Shown: in pieces, positions 19,852 through 30,235 of the stretch
Position numbering within the stretch: position 1 is the stretch's first letter
How the letters are laid out: the number at the start of each line of letters is the position of its first letter
NCBI RefSeq assembly: GCF_000227135.1
Contig: NC_018244.1
Span: forward strand, 138,967-202,966
Direction: 5' to 3'
DNA length: 64,000 nucleotides
Source of the DNA: Leishmania donovani
Lineage: Eukaryota; Euglenozoa; Kinetoplastea; Trypanosomatida; Trypanosomatidae
Program-made: the position numbers and the translations under genes
The notes under the pieces: generated by a model
The model's database searches: none
Seen by the model: the letters and a program-made list of their open reading frames with translations, nothing else
Told to the model about the DNA's origin: nothing

Positions 19852-20679
19852 TCACCGCCACTTGTGCTTGAGCACCGCCAACACCACAGTAATGATGATG
19901 CATACCACAATGACGATCACAAAACAGATGATCAACCTGTCACGAGCCATGCGGCGCATAAAACACTTCAACTCCGTGCTCGCACGCCCGAGCTCGGAGC
20001 GCATCTCGTCCAGCTCGACAGTGGTTTGCTTGATCTGCTCCGTCTGCGCCCGCAGCGTCGTGGCTGCCTCGTTTCCGAGCGTCTCAGTCTCGTTCAGCAG
20101 CTTCTCCGAGCGCCCAAGAGACTGCAGGGTGCTGTGCTGCACCTCGTTGATGCGCGTCGCCGCCTGGCGAGCCTCCGCACGGTTCGGCATCACCGGGCCG
20201 TCCCCTCCTTCGGCTTCATCGTTGTCGCCCTCGCGCGGCGGCCAGTGCACGCTGGTGCTGCGTTGGCCTTGAGACGACGGCGCAGCTGTAGCGACCTCTA
20301 TGGAGGCGGCGGTGCTCTGGACAGCACGCTCTTTGCTCTGCTGCACCCACTCGCGCAGAGACGCGATCTTCCTTGCATGCTCACTTGCGTGTGCTTCGTA
20401 CACGCCGCGCTCCTCACCGTCCAGCAGGCGCATCTCCACTCGGAGCTGCTGCAGGAGTCGATTCAGCCGCCGTAGAATGTCTTGGGCTTTAGCGAACGTC
20501 GCCGCACGCGCAGAGGAAGCGTTGACGTTCCCACCCCCTCTTCTACCTGCGCCGCTGCTACTGCTGTTGCCAACGCCGACGGTAGCCTGCTGGCGTGGTG
20601 CGTGCACGTCGAGGGGAAGTGCTTCGACCTGTTGCTCGAGGTCGAGCAGCTCTTCATGATACAGGGCTGCGTCCGTCAT
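19852..20679 (-). CDS. Qb-SNARE, NPSN-like (275 aa)
   Basis: This is a vesicle-fusion SNARE anchored by its C-terminus. About residues 185-247 form a SNARE helix with the sequence LNETETLGNEAATTL, then RAQTEQI, which carries the central glutamine. It is followed by a transmembrane segment of about 22 residues (about 249-270) and the short basic tail KHKWR. The stretch GNEAATTLRAQTEQI and the spacing to the membrane match the plant/protist NPSN group (GTETAAALKAQTEQM type) better than Vti1, membrin or Gos1. N-terminal residues about 1-130 are helical (EELLDLEQQVEAL; RRLNRLLQQLRVEMRLL) with a Gly/Ser/Asn insert, consistent with a Habc-like domain. Plant NPSN11 acts at the cell plate and plasma membrane. 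In trypanosomatids the flagellar pocket or endosomes are plausible sites, but this is inference. Confidence 0.85.
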   Translation of the reverse strand: MTDAALYHEELLDLEQQVEALPLDVHAPRQQATVGVGNSSSSGAGRRGGGNVNASSARAATFAKAQDILRRLNRLLQQLRVEMRLLDGEERGVYEAHASEHARKIASLREWVQQSKERAVQSTAASIEVATAAPSSQGQRSTSVHWPPREGDNDEAEGGDGPVMPNRAEARQAATRINEVQHSTLQSLGRSEKLLNETETLGNEAATTLRAQTEQIKQTTVELDEMRSELGRASTELKCFMRRMARDRLIICFVIVIVVCIIITVVLAVLKHKWR

Positions 20680-23597
20680 GACGTAGCGATGGTGCTCTCT
20701 GGAAAAGGTCTGTGTATGAGAGCATAGATGGTGGTGATAATGGTGGTGCCGACAGTGGTACAGTACTCTTCTGCCCCTTCATGTCGCGCCTCCAGTCGGG
20801 CGTGTGTAGCAGCAGTGGTGGAAGTACTAACCGGTCGCGTGGCACCCTTGTGGGAACGGGGGAACGAGGGTGAGTGGTCATGCGCGTATGGAAGACACGG
20901 AACGGAACAGGAGCAAGAGGGATAGGGTGGGGAGAGAGGGAACGGCGAGGGGGCAGATGCCACGCGAACACACTCCGGTACAACCGCAGAGACGAGTGCG
21001 AGGGCGTTCAAGATCATGGCGATTCAGCGCCGAGCTGGTAGAGCTACAGAGAGGAGGGGATAAGAGGAGCTGCAGCTCAGCACGCGCATGTGCGTGCGTG
21101 CGCAGTGAACGAGACACTCGAGGGAGGCGCGAGGAAGACGGTCGGTGAAGGAGCATGTGCGTATGCGAGCAGCTCCACACCCTGCGCGCACGCAGCACAC
21201 ACTCCCTCTTGGCATTGATGCCTCCCCCCCCCTTCCTTCACGGCCATCTCCGCGCCGCGCAGGAGCCACACCCGTTTCGTTGCCGTCGCATGTGTTCGTA
21301 AAGCTTCGATCACGGCCTGCTATTCGGTGCATGGTTTTGTTGGTCACCAGTCGGCGCTTTCATTGGACACGCATCAACATGATTTCGTGTCAGGCGAAAG
21401 AAGAGGGGGGAGGAGGAAGTGGAGGAGGGGTCGCGCCCTCGAGCACGTGTGTGTGTGTGTGTGTGGATGAGAGCGGCAGCACCACACCACGAAGAAACGC
21501 AGCCCGAGAGTAATAAAAGAAAAAAACAGGAGACCCAAAAAAAAAGTGCCGCCTACGCAACGGAAGGAAGAGGGGACGCGCGTGGTGTCTGCGGTGGGCG
21601 TAACTGGTGGGTGGGTGGGTGGATGGAACAAGAGCAAGAGCGAGGGAGAGAGAAACGAGAGGAGGAGAAGGGGAGAGGGGGAGAGGGGGCGTGCGTGCGT
21701 ACGTTTGCCCCATCCACGTGAGCCTGTGCACGTGTGCGGGTGTCTGTGCAACGTGTCCATGCTGGCAGATGAAAAACTGACAGGCGGCACCTCAGGCGCA
21801 CATGCTCTCACATCTGAACACCTGCACATATGCCTGCGGGCGCGCCAAAACTCAAGATACGAGGAGAAAAGAAGGGAGGTGCAGACGCTCGAGTACACGA
21901 ACGCCGTCGACAGGCGACGCCATCTGTGTGCGTCACCCTCCCCTTGCCGACCGTTTCAGGTTGTTCCTCTCTGCTTCCGACTCGTCACTGCATACCGACC
22001 TCACTGCAAGAGGGGAAGGAGGAAGACGAGGCGGGAGGCCCACGCACGCATAACGGCAGAGAGAGAGAGACAGACAGACAGGAACGCGTGCGTCCGTGTG
22101 CGCGGCAGGGAGCGAACTCCAGCAGCAACGCACAAACGAAGGAAAAGAGCGAAAAGTATTCAGGCACACGAGAGCACAGGCACAACGACAATAACCTATA
22201 CCATTCAAGAAGAGGGGGAGGGCACCAGTGAAATCCATGGACGGAAAAAAAAAGAGAACATGGCGATGCCGATGACAATGACCCACGGCAATACACCGCC
22301 GCGTTCGGGAGTTCGGCCATGCAAAGAGCTGTGCGTGTGTGCGTATATGTGGAGCGGGGAGAACAGACGGTCCTTCGCCACCGATCGTTCCCCCCCCCGT
22401 CGCCTCCGCATAACCCATGCGCACGCGAAAACGAACAGAACTGAAACACCAACGAAAAAGAGAAACGGCGGAAATTAAAACAGGGGAGAAGTCGTAATAA
22501 AAGAAGACGCGTCATCGCATACGGATATAGATGTATGCACGTGGGCCCGTCGGTGGGGGGGGGGGGTCGGTGGACGCACCTGCGCGCGCGTCTCCCGTGT
22601 CGTCCGTCGTGAAGAACGGCACCGAATCATGCAGACGTCAGATACAAGTGAGAGGTCTAGCATTCATTCGAGAGGACTCAAGCGAGCACACACACACACA
22701 CACACGCGCACGCAGGCAGACGCAGACGCACACAAGCGCGTCCCCGCACGCGCAGACTCGCATGCACAACTCAGCACAGGCAAAGCGATCACCGCCCTAC
22801 CGCGCACGAGAAGGTCACACAGCAGCCGACAACACCACGCACGTGGCAAGCGAAGGAACACGCAAACATGCAAGCGCACCACCGGAGCATCATCACGAAT
22901 TCAGATCACAACGCGAACTCCACGGAGACGCTACGCTCCACAAGCACTACCAAGGGCAAAACAAGCAGTGCAGTAGAGAGGAAAAGGAAAAGCGGGAGAA
23001 CAAGAAAAGGCGTTAGCTCAGGAGTGCGCATTCACCCCTGGTCCTCTTCACGAGCAGTAAGGCATCCATGCGCAGTGAAACAGCATGCGTTCGGGGGCAG
23101 CGCACCTTACACATCCAAGCGAGCAGAGCGCACGCAAGGGTGAACAACACAAAAGTGTGGGTGGCACCAAACATCAAAAACAGGGCACCCAGCGTAGAGC
23201 TTGTGCGCGAGAAAGCGATGATGGCGATTGATGCGGAAGCGAAGCCAGTCAACTCTGGTGGAGGGAACGCGAAAGATGCACGCACACGCACATACACAGA
23301 GAGAGAGAGACACACAGACAACTGTGCGCCTACCTCCCACATCAAGAATAAAAAAAAAGTACAAAAGACCAACACCAGTACAGTTGCCTCTATATCCACA
23401 GATCAAGTGGTGGAAGAGAGCGGAGGACGGTAAATGGTTGCACACACACACATATAGCAGATCTCGTGAAGAGGCAGCGACCATAACAGAGAGCACGCTG
23501 CAGCTCTGTGTGTCGTCATGAAAAGCGCGGCGCGTGACATACATCTCTGTCCGTGCGCTCGTCTGAGCACTCGAGAAGACCAAAACGGAGATGTTGC

Positions 23598-23864
23598 CCT
23601 CTTAGGATGAGTCCACTCCTCTGCCAGGCAACGCGAGGTCCACCTCCGCCCTCGAGCCTCCCCGGCGCTGCCACAGGCCACCCGTCGCGTGGCGCGGCGC
23701 AGCCCTGGGCGCACGCCGGTGCAGCAGTGCGCCGGCTCAGCCATCTGAGAGCACGGCCTCGGCAGCGGACTCCACCCACACCCCACTCCGCAGGCAGCCT
23801 CACAGCCGCTCCCGTCATGCCGGCCACCGCCCCCAGTGCACCCCCCTCGCGGTGGCGCAGGCTC
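23598..23864 (+). repeat. 620-bp dispersed repeat, copy 2, interrupted by gap
   Basis: These 267 bases match copy 3 positions 30244-30510 in the same orientation, with only a few differences seen (for example one A/G change about 29 bases before the gap). The match runs right up to the first N of the gap, and sequence after the gap is not repeat. The missing 345 bp are therefore inside the gap, or this copy is truncated. Confidence 0.85.
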
Positions 23865-23963
23865 NNNNNNNNNNNNNNNNNNNNNNNNNNNNNNNNNNNN
23901 NNNNNNNNNNNNNNNNNNNNNNNNNNNNNNNNNNNNNNNNNNNNNNNNNNNNNNNNNNNNNNN
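23865..23963. other. Assembly gap (99 N) inside a repeat
   Basis: A run of 99 N begins exactly where repeat copy 2 breaks off. A repeat-induced assembly break is the likely reason. Confidence 0.99.
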
Positions 23964-24128
23964 GCCAAAGAGACAGCGGCAACAGGAAGACAGCATGCGG
24001 GGGGGGGGGGGTCGATGACTGGGGATGGGGAAAGAAGGGATTAGGCGCCGGAGCAGGCACAGGTTAGACATGCATTCAAGAACAGGTCTTTCGTATCTGC
24101 TCTCTTTCCATCCTGCGCACCACGCTGC

Positions 24129-27100
24129 CTACATGAACTTGAAGAAGGGGTGGTGCATGAGCTCCCTCGCAGAGGGCCGCTTTTTGCGGTCCACGACAAA
24201 GATGGCGTTGAGCATGTGGATGAGCTCCTGGCTGATTTCCGGCGGTGACGTCACGGTTGTGGCTGGCAGCGCCGCTCTGAAGGACTTTGAGGAAGTCGAC
24301 GCGAAGGACCCGGTCATGCTGGCGGTGTTGGAGTTCGACAACGTGGCGTCGAAACTAGCAGAAGCCTCCGCAGCAGTGTTTGCGGCTGCTACGGTTGTCA
24401 CCAGCGGATCATGCGGTCGCTCGAGGTGCGTTGTGTCGTCCAAGCATCCAATCTTGAAGAGCAGCGCGATGGGTTCCGGTGAGGTGCCCGTCTGGGCGTT
24501 GTACCACGGCAGGTGACCCGTGATGAGCTGCACCACCGAGCAGCCAAAGGACCAGATGTCAGACGCGGACGAGTAGGTCCCCTGCACGCACTCGGGGGCC
24601 ATGTAGGCTGCCGTACCGGCGAGTGCGTTGGATTTCAGTGTGCGGTTGTTGTCGCTGAGAACGAGGCTAGTGCCGAAGTCGGTCAGCTTCACCGTACCGT
24701 CGGAGCTGAGCAGCATGTTCGCAGGCTTCACGTCGCGGTGAATGACGCCGCGCGAGTGCAAATAGGCGAGCCCCGAGACCACATCGCGCGCGTAGCGACG
24801 CACGACGCTCTCCCGCAGCACGCCGCGCGGGTGATGGCGCAGCACGTCCTGCAGCGAGCCCGACGGCATCCACTCCATGTAGATGCGCGCTGTCTCCTTC
24901 ATGACCATGAAGGCAACCACACGCACGATGTTCGGGTGCGACAGCTCCGTCAGCACCGTGTACTCCTGCAGCACCTCGCGCACCGCGACGCTGTGGGCCT
25001 TGGACGAGTCCAGCGGCAGCTCCTTCGCAGCCAAGTAGCACCCGGTCACCTCGTCCCACGCGCGGAACACCTTGCCGTAGCTGCCCTGGCCAAGTGGGAC
25101 GTCCATCAGGATCTGAAAACGGTCAATCAGCTTTAGTGTGTCGTTGCACGAGCACTCCTCGTTGCAAATCACCACCACATCTTCCGCCTGCAGGAGTGCC
25201 TCAATCGACCGCTCCGCCGACTTCTCCGCCCCGGCGACGCTGAGGCTGCTGTTGTTCGCACTGGAGCTGCTGGGAGAGACGAAGTCCGTCTTGTCGTCGC
25301 TAGAGCCGAACCCGGTCGCCTGCAAACACTGAGGCCCGGATGGCAGAGAGCGAAAAGCATGCGCAGGGTTCCGGGCCGTCGCATCACCGTAGCTACCATG
25401 GTGGCCGCCAGACTCAGGCGCGCTGCCGTCCGAGGAGAGGAAGCCCTGGACACTGCTGTTTTCCCGCTTCGCCGCCGGGGACGTTGACTCGCATGGCGTC
25501 GTGAGCGCCTTCTCGGCCGCGGCCAAGGCGTTGTTGGTGAAGTCGCGCCACTGGCTCCAGAGTCCATCCAGCCCATCTTGAAAGATCCGGTGAAGGATGG
25601 CGGCCTCTTTTTCGTCGAAGAGCGCGCACACCGCATCCACCTGCCGACTCCACATGGGTGGCTGTTCTCCCTCCTGCGCGCTGTTGAACTCGTACAGCAT
25701 CAGCAGGGCATCGCGAACCCCCGCGTCTAGCAGAGTGGTGGAATGCGCGCCGCTCTCGAGCGAAGAGGTAGCCGGGGTCGGCAAAGATGCACCGTCCACC
25801 GCGACGGTGGACAACGGGCCGCACATCTCTGCTGCCCGCCCCTCCGTCGCGCCGGCGGCGGAGGGTGAAAGCACGCCGCTGCTGCTGGTCGCCTGATGAG
25901 GCAATGGCTGCGTAGCAGTATGTGATGCGTCCGCCGTCTTGGCACAGCCGTTTCCCTGGAGCTGCTTAAGTGTTTCACGGAACGCGGCAAAGTCATCCTC
26001 TGGTATCAGCTTCAGCGCTGCGGCCGCCTTTTTCGAAACCTCCGCAGACACGTGCTGGGCCGACTCGCAGTAAGTCTTGAACGTGCGGACAGCGCAGTTG
26101 AACTGGTACATAGCGCTGTAGTGCATGTTCACGAGGCCGAGTGCGGCTTCCGGGGAGAGCGTTAAATCTACCCTTGCACCGATGTCTGCAAGGCGGCTGC
26201 TATCGCCGCAGCCGCTACTTGTGATGGCGGTTGGCGGCTGCTCAGCACGGGTGGTCTGCGTCCTCTTCAGTGGCGCCCCCGACTCCGTCTGCACCGAGTT
26301 CACCAGCGTGCGCAGGGAGGTGAAGATGGAGTGCACCAACCGCACTAAAGCGCGGCACGCCACCTCATAGAGCAGGACTGCGTTGCGCAGCCGTATCGTT
26401 GCAATGGCCACGCCAGTCGGGCAGATCAAGATGCTCGGGTCCGTCGCGGCGACCGTCTTGATGAGCTCCAGTGTGTCGTCGAGCAGTCCCTTCCATGACG
26501 CAGGAGTCGTGCGGCACGACGAGAAATCAGAGGCCTGGCCCGCGGAGTCGCTGACGGAGCAGTCGTCCGAGTCGCACAAGATCTCGCCGCGCACCAGGTC
26601 CAGTGCCGGGTGGCGGAAGCGATACTCGCAGAGAGCCTCCATATAGGCCGTGTTAGTAATGAAGAAACATATCTCCCTTTCAGGTATATCGAAGGTGGGG
26701 TCGATGTGCACCGGAAGGGCTTCGTTCCCTTGCGAGAGCCACGAGGCCGCCCCGCTACTGCACATCCCCTTCAGCTTCAGCTGCTCCAGGAAACAGGCCG
26801 TCAACGGCTTCACAGCTCCATTACCGCCGACGATGTTCGCCGACTTCCGTCGACTGCGCGCTGACTTACGCCCTGCCGAGCCGTGCTTGATGGGCTGCAG
26901 CGAGCCTGGAAGCCGATCGCCGCTAATGTTCCCCTGCGGAGTTTGCTTGATCACGTCAGCGAGATGCGACACCTGAAAAAGCGATGCACCGCTAGCGTGA
27001 ACGCTCTCGATGAAGTTGCGCGAGCCGCGCCACAGCAGCGCGAAAAGTAGGTTCGATGTCTTGCCAATCACCCACACCTGCCCTGTCTCCATGCGGTCAC

Positions 27101-27716
27101 ACATCTGCGCCACCAGCCAGTCGCACATTTCTTTTTCCGTGCACAAGCCGTTCTTGGACGAGGTGAGGGAGACGATGAAATCGACCAGCTTTGCGGGCAC
27201 CGGTGTCGCGTCGTTCTTCGTCGCTTCCTTGAACGCGAGGATGCTCTTGGTGCACTGGAAGCGGCGCACCTCGAGCGGGATGCCCTTCGCCGCCACGTCC
27301 ACCTCGTCCTTTCCGCGCCGCACAGAGGCGCCGGCAGACTTGACCGATAATAAGTCGGTGCCTGTGCGCTCGCGCGAAAGGCCGCCGGTTCGGGAGCCAC
27401 TCTCGCCAGCGTCGCCGTCGATAAGGTCCTCTTCGTGGTTGTCGTACACGCTCGCTACGCCATCAGGCCTGCATGAGAACAGTTCTTTATTATTCTTTCC
27501 TGGGCACACGCAACCAGTCAGGCTGCAAGTGCCGTCTGAGTTCGCCGCTGCAGCGGCGGCCGCCGCCTCCAGGTGCTGCATCACGCCGTTCACATCCGCC
27601 TCTTCTGACGTCGTCACGGATGTGCCCGAGCTAAGGCTGCTGCTGTGGTGACGGTGAGGACACAGGCAACCACCGTCGCGCACGTCCTGGTTCAAGGATA
27701 TGCTGAAGTCGTGCAT
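24129..27716 (-). CDS. STE11-like Ser/Thr protein kinase with an ANTH-like region (1195 aa)
   Basis: The ATG at 27716 is chosen over an in-frame extension to 27791. The kinase domain occupies about residues 867-1195 and is complete: LGQGSYGKVF glycine loop, AAKEL with the ATP-binding Lys (about 898), HRDVKPAN with the catalytic Asp (about 995), DFG, and AYMAPE. GTYSSASDIWSFGCSV and the GT-A-YMAPE pattern point to the MAPKKK (STE11) group. An Ala/Ser/Thr-rich insert of about 55 residues sits before the last subdomain. Residues about 150-590 look like an ANTH domain: FKEATKND, dispersed helices with DWLVAQMCDRM, WVIGKTSNLLFALLWRGSRNF, and later MEALCEYRF and YQFNCAVRTFKTYCE. ANTH domains bind phosphoinositides and clathrin adaptors. 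An alanine run (about 51-58) precedes it. A membrane- or coat-recruited MAPKKK is inference; the kinase call is firm, the ANTH call moderate. Confidence 0.88.
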   Translation of the reverse strand: MHDFSISLNQDVRDGGCLCPHRHHSSSLSSGTSVTTSEEADVNGVMQHLEAAAAAAAANSDGTCSLTGCVCPGKNNKELFSCRPDGVASVYDNHEEDLIDGDAGESGSRTGGLSRERTGTDLLSVKSAGASVRRGKDEVDVAAKGIPLEVRRFQCTKSILAFKEATKNDATPVPAKLVDFIVSLTSSKNGLCTEKEMCDWLVAQMCDRMETGQVWVIGKTSNLLFALLWRGSRNFIESVHASGASLFQVSHLADVIKQTPQGNISGDRLPGSLQPIKHGSAGRKSARSRRKSANIVGGNGAVKPLTACFLEQLKLKGMCSSGAASWLSQGNEALPVHIDPTFDIPEREICFFITNTAYMEALCEYRFRHPALDLVRGEILCDSDDCSVSDSAGQASDFSSCRTTPASWKGLLDDTLELIKTVAATDPSILICPTGVAIATIRLRNAVLLYEVACRALVRLVHSIFTSLRTLVNSVQTESGAPLKRTQTTRAEQPPTAITSSGCGDSSRLADIGARVDLTLSPEAALGLVNMHYSAMYQFNCAVRTFKTYCESAQHVSAEVSKKAAAALKLIPEDDFAAFRETLKQLQGNGCAKTADASHTATQPLPHQATSSSGVLSPSAAGATEGRAAEMCGPLSTVAVDGASLPTPATSSLESGAHSTTLLDAGVRDALLMLYEFNSAQEGEQPPMWSRQVDAVCALFDEKEAAILHRIFQDGLDGLWSQWRDFTNNALAAAEKALTTPCESTSPAAKRENSSVQGFLSSDGSAPESGGHHGSYGDATARNPAHAFRSLPSGPQCLQATGFGSSDDKTDFVSPSSSSANNSSLSVAGAEKSAERSIEALLQAEDVVVICNEECSCNDTLKLIDRFQILMDVPLGQGSYGKVFRAWDEVTGCYLAAKELPLDSSKAHSVAVREVLQEYTVLTELSHPNIVRVVAFMVMKETARIYMEWMPSGSLQDVLRHHPRGVLRESVVRRYARDVVSGLAYLHSRGVIHRDVKPANMLLSSDGTVKLTDFGTSLVLSDNNRTLKSNALAGTAAYMAPECVQGTYSSASDIWSFGCSVVQLITGHLPWYNAQTGTSPEPIALLFKIGCLDDTTHLERPHDPLVTTVAAANTAAEASASFDATLSNSNTASMTGSFASTSSKSFRAALPATTVTSPPEISQELIHMLNAIFVVDRKKRPSARELMHHPFFKFM

Positions 27717-27991
27717 GGTCTTCTCTCGACGTTTTCTCTTTACTGTCTTTCCTTCAATGAGCGACGAGCACACGCATGTGTGCACCAGCACGAGTTCGTA
27801 CTGTTATGCACCCGTCGTATGTCCCTGCTAGAGCGCCGTCGACGTGGTGGCCCCTGTCCTCCTTTCCAGATCAGGCGCGCACGGGCAGGACAGCAGCGTC
27901 GAGTTTTTCGTTAGAGGAAAAAGAAGGTGATAGAGAAATACGGGCAATAGCGCCACAGAGCGCGATATAGTTGTGAAATAGTGTGTGGGGA

Positions 27992-28071
27992 TGGGGGAGG
28001 GGAGGGGGAAGGGGGAAGGGGGAAGGGGGAAGGGGGAAGGGGGGAAGGGGGAAGGGGGAAGGGGGAAGGGG
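27992..28071. repeat. GGGGGAA minisatellite (pyrimidine tract on the coding strand)
   Basis: About ten near-identical 7-base units of GGGGGAA on the plus strand, with one unit carrying an extra G. On the transcribed sense (minus strand) it reads as an 80-base CCCCCTT tract, starting about 275 nt upstream of the kinase ATG. Confidence 0.95.
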
Positions 28072-29478
28072 CACACAGTGATGCCGGTGCTGCATGCAGG
28101 TCGTTATTGCTTGTGCGAGAGGAGGCAGACTCACAGACGGGGAGGGAAGGTAACGAGAAACGCGCGCACGTAGGAGAAGTCCGTGTTTAACCAAGACAAC
28201 AACAAGCAACAAAGGGAGGGGGATAATACAGTCGAGGCGAACACCCCCACACTCAACAAAATACCGAAGAAACGCGGACTGTAGAGTGACACTGAGAAGG
28301 GGGAGGAAGGCAGACAGAGGAAAGGAAAGAGGGGAAGAAGGCGTGAGGCAGGAGGGAGAGGGGGGAAACTAATACCGAAAGAACGCGACAGCGACTGCAC
28401 AGCCAAATCAGCAAAAAAAAAACGAAGCCGACAAGAAGTACGGGCGTGGGTGTGTATGAGGTAACGAGTGCTGGCAGACGTCGGGAGAGGCTGGTGTGCG
28501 CCGCCGTGCGATGGAATCAAAGGCCGGCCCAACCTTCGCAACGGCGTGCTCCACGGGCGCTGGGGTGCCACACGCAGGAACTCAATAAAAAGTGTTCGTT
28601 GTACCGTTCCTTCGCGTAGACACCGAAAGCACGCGGAGAAACCAAAGAGAGAGAGAGAGAAAGAGAGAGACACACGGAAGACACGCAAGACGATCTCAAC
28701 GCTCACTCGCCGCTGTGGCTGCGGCGCCTGCTGCACACCAGCAGCGAGCACAAACACAGCGCACACGCTTTGAATATGTACGCGCGTGTGCGTGTGCGTG
28801 TGCGTGTGCGTGTGCACACGAAGCAGGAAAAAAAAAAAACGAAAACGAAGTTGAAGAGAAAATTGGCGTCGTCGTATGCGCACGCTTCTGCTACCTCACC
28901 CTAGTGCAGCACGCGCGCGCGCGTGTGTGTAGGAGTGTATGGGTTGGGCAGGAGAAGGGGAGAGTGAAGGCTCAGCATACACTCTGGGGCACACACACAC
29001 ACACAAACACGCACGCAGGAAAGACACCGCAGCAGCGACAGCAGGAGAGGGGGGGGGGGACGGAGCACGACTGGCGAGTTTAAAGCGCACCAGAGAGACG
29101 AACAGCAAAATGCCAACAGCGGCAGCGGCAACAGCACTCAAGAAAGGAAAGAGTCAAGTAGGGAAGAAGGGAGGTCGCAGCGGTGCGCGCACACACACAA
29201 GAGAAGAGAAAGCGATGCAACGAGACCAGCAGTGAGACAAGAAACGAAAACAGGAAAAGACGGCGTGAGAGAGAGAGAGAGAGTTTGTGTGGGTGGGTGG
29301 GTGACGGCGTGAGTGCAAAGGGCAAAAAGCCAAGCAGGGAAAGAAAGAAAAAAACGCAGATGAACCGCTATTCAGGCGTCTGTGTTTGGGAGGAGGGGGG
29401 AAATAGAGGTAAAGGGTTAGAGAGGTGTGTGTGATGGGCTAACAGCTGCGCGTCTACTCCGAAAGCAGCAACACATGC

Positions 29479-29502
29479 TATATATATATATATATATATA
29501 TA
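29479..29502. repeat. TA dinucleotide run
   Basis: About 12 units of TA within the presumed 3' UTR of the RING gene. Confidence 0.95.
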
Positions 29503-30111
29503 ACACAAAGAATAAGGAGGAGAGAGAAATCGCTTCGCTTCGTCCGTGTGCAGTTCCCTTTTTTGCTTTCTCCCGTATTGTTTTTTTTTGTGGCGTCCTT
29601 CGTTGTTCGGATGTGACCGAGGGGAGTGGGGCTGTGCGGCGGCGATGACGCACGGAGGGTGTGTATGTGCAACTATCGAATAAGCGCACAAGTTGGCACA
29701 CGGTTTGAGGTCTTTGGAGAGTCGCAACACACGCTGCGCAGAGAACGTGAAAGAGTGCTTCGATTTCTCTTCCTCCTCTTCTTATCTTTGTTTTGTTTTT
29801 TGTTTTTTTTTTGTGTTGCGTTGCGGCGACACCCGCAAGAAATCAATACGACGCAACAGCGGCGCTTCACGCTACAGCACACCGCAGACACAGCAGCGAG
29901 GATGCTTTAGTCTTTTTCCTATGGTCGTCGTCGTTGTGGATTGCCTTTTTGTGTCGTGTACGGCGGTATGGAGGAAAATGATGCTTTTTGAGACTCGACG
30001 GCACTTTCACACTGCTGTGCGGATGCTTGCTGTTGTGGTGGTGATAACGAGACTGCCTCACGCTCGGTATCGCGTTTTTTCACATGAGGACAGTGTGCTA
30101 GGAGGAGAGGA

Positions 30112-30138
<27 letters not shown>
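30112..30138. repeat. Poly-G run (27 G)
   Basis: A run of 27 uninterrupted G bases on the plus strand, about 100 bases left of repeat copy 3. The length is unlikely to be exact in a draft assembly. Confidence 0.9.
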
Positions 30139-30143
<5 letters not shown>

Positions 30144-30235
30144 AGAGAGAAGATAAGGAAGAGAAAAAGCGGGCGCTGTTTCTAAAACAGTAAGAGATGA
30201 GGTTGCGTGTGGCCGTGCAACGGGGCGAGTGACAT

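Larger units (their letters stand above)
20680..24128. other. Long gene-free interval (3.4 kb) with repeat fragment and gap
   Basis: No credible gene is seen on either strand. Open frames of up to 310 residues near 21546-22478 (plus) are Arg/Lys/Thr/His-rich translations of purine and CA simple sequence. A CA run lies at about 22686-22705 and a GT run at about 21446-21464. The right part holds repeat copy 2 (23598-23864) and a 99-base gap. It should be mainly the 3' UTR of the kinase gene. Confidence 0.6.

Noticed and set aside
21546..22478. A 310-residue plus-strand open frame in the 3.4-kb spacer
   Set aside because: It translates purine-rich and CA simple sequence to Arg/Thr/Lys/His-rich protein without domains, and opposes the direction of all real genes.
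27992..28071. Tandem array considered as a CRISPR-like or centromere-like array
   Set aside because: 7-base units without spacers; it is an ordinary minisatellite.
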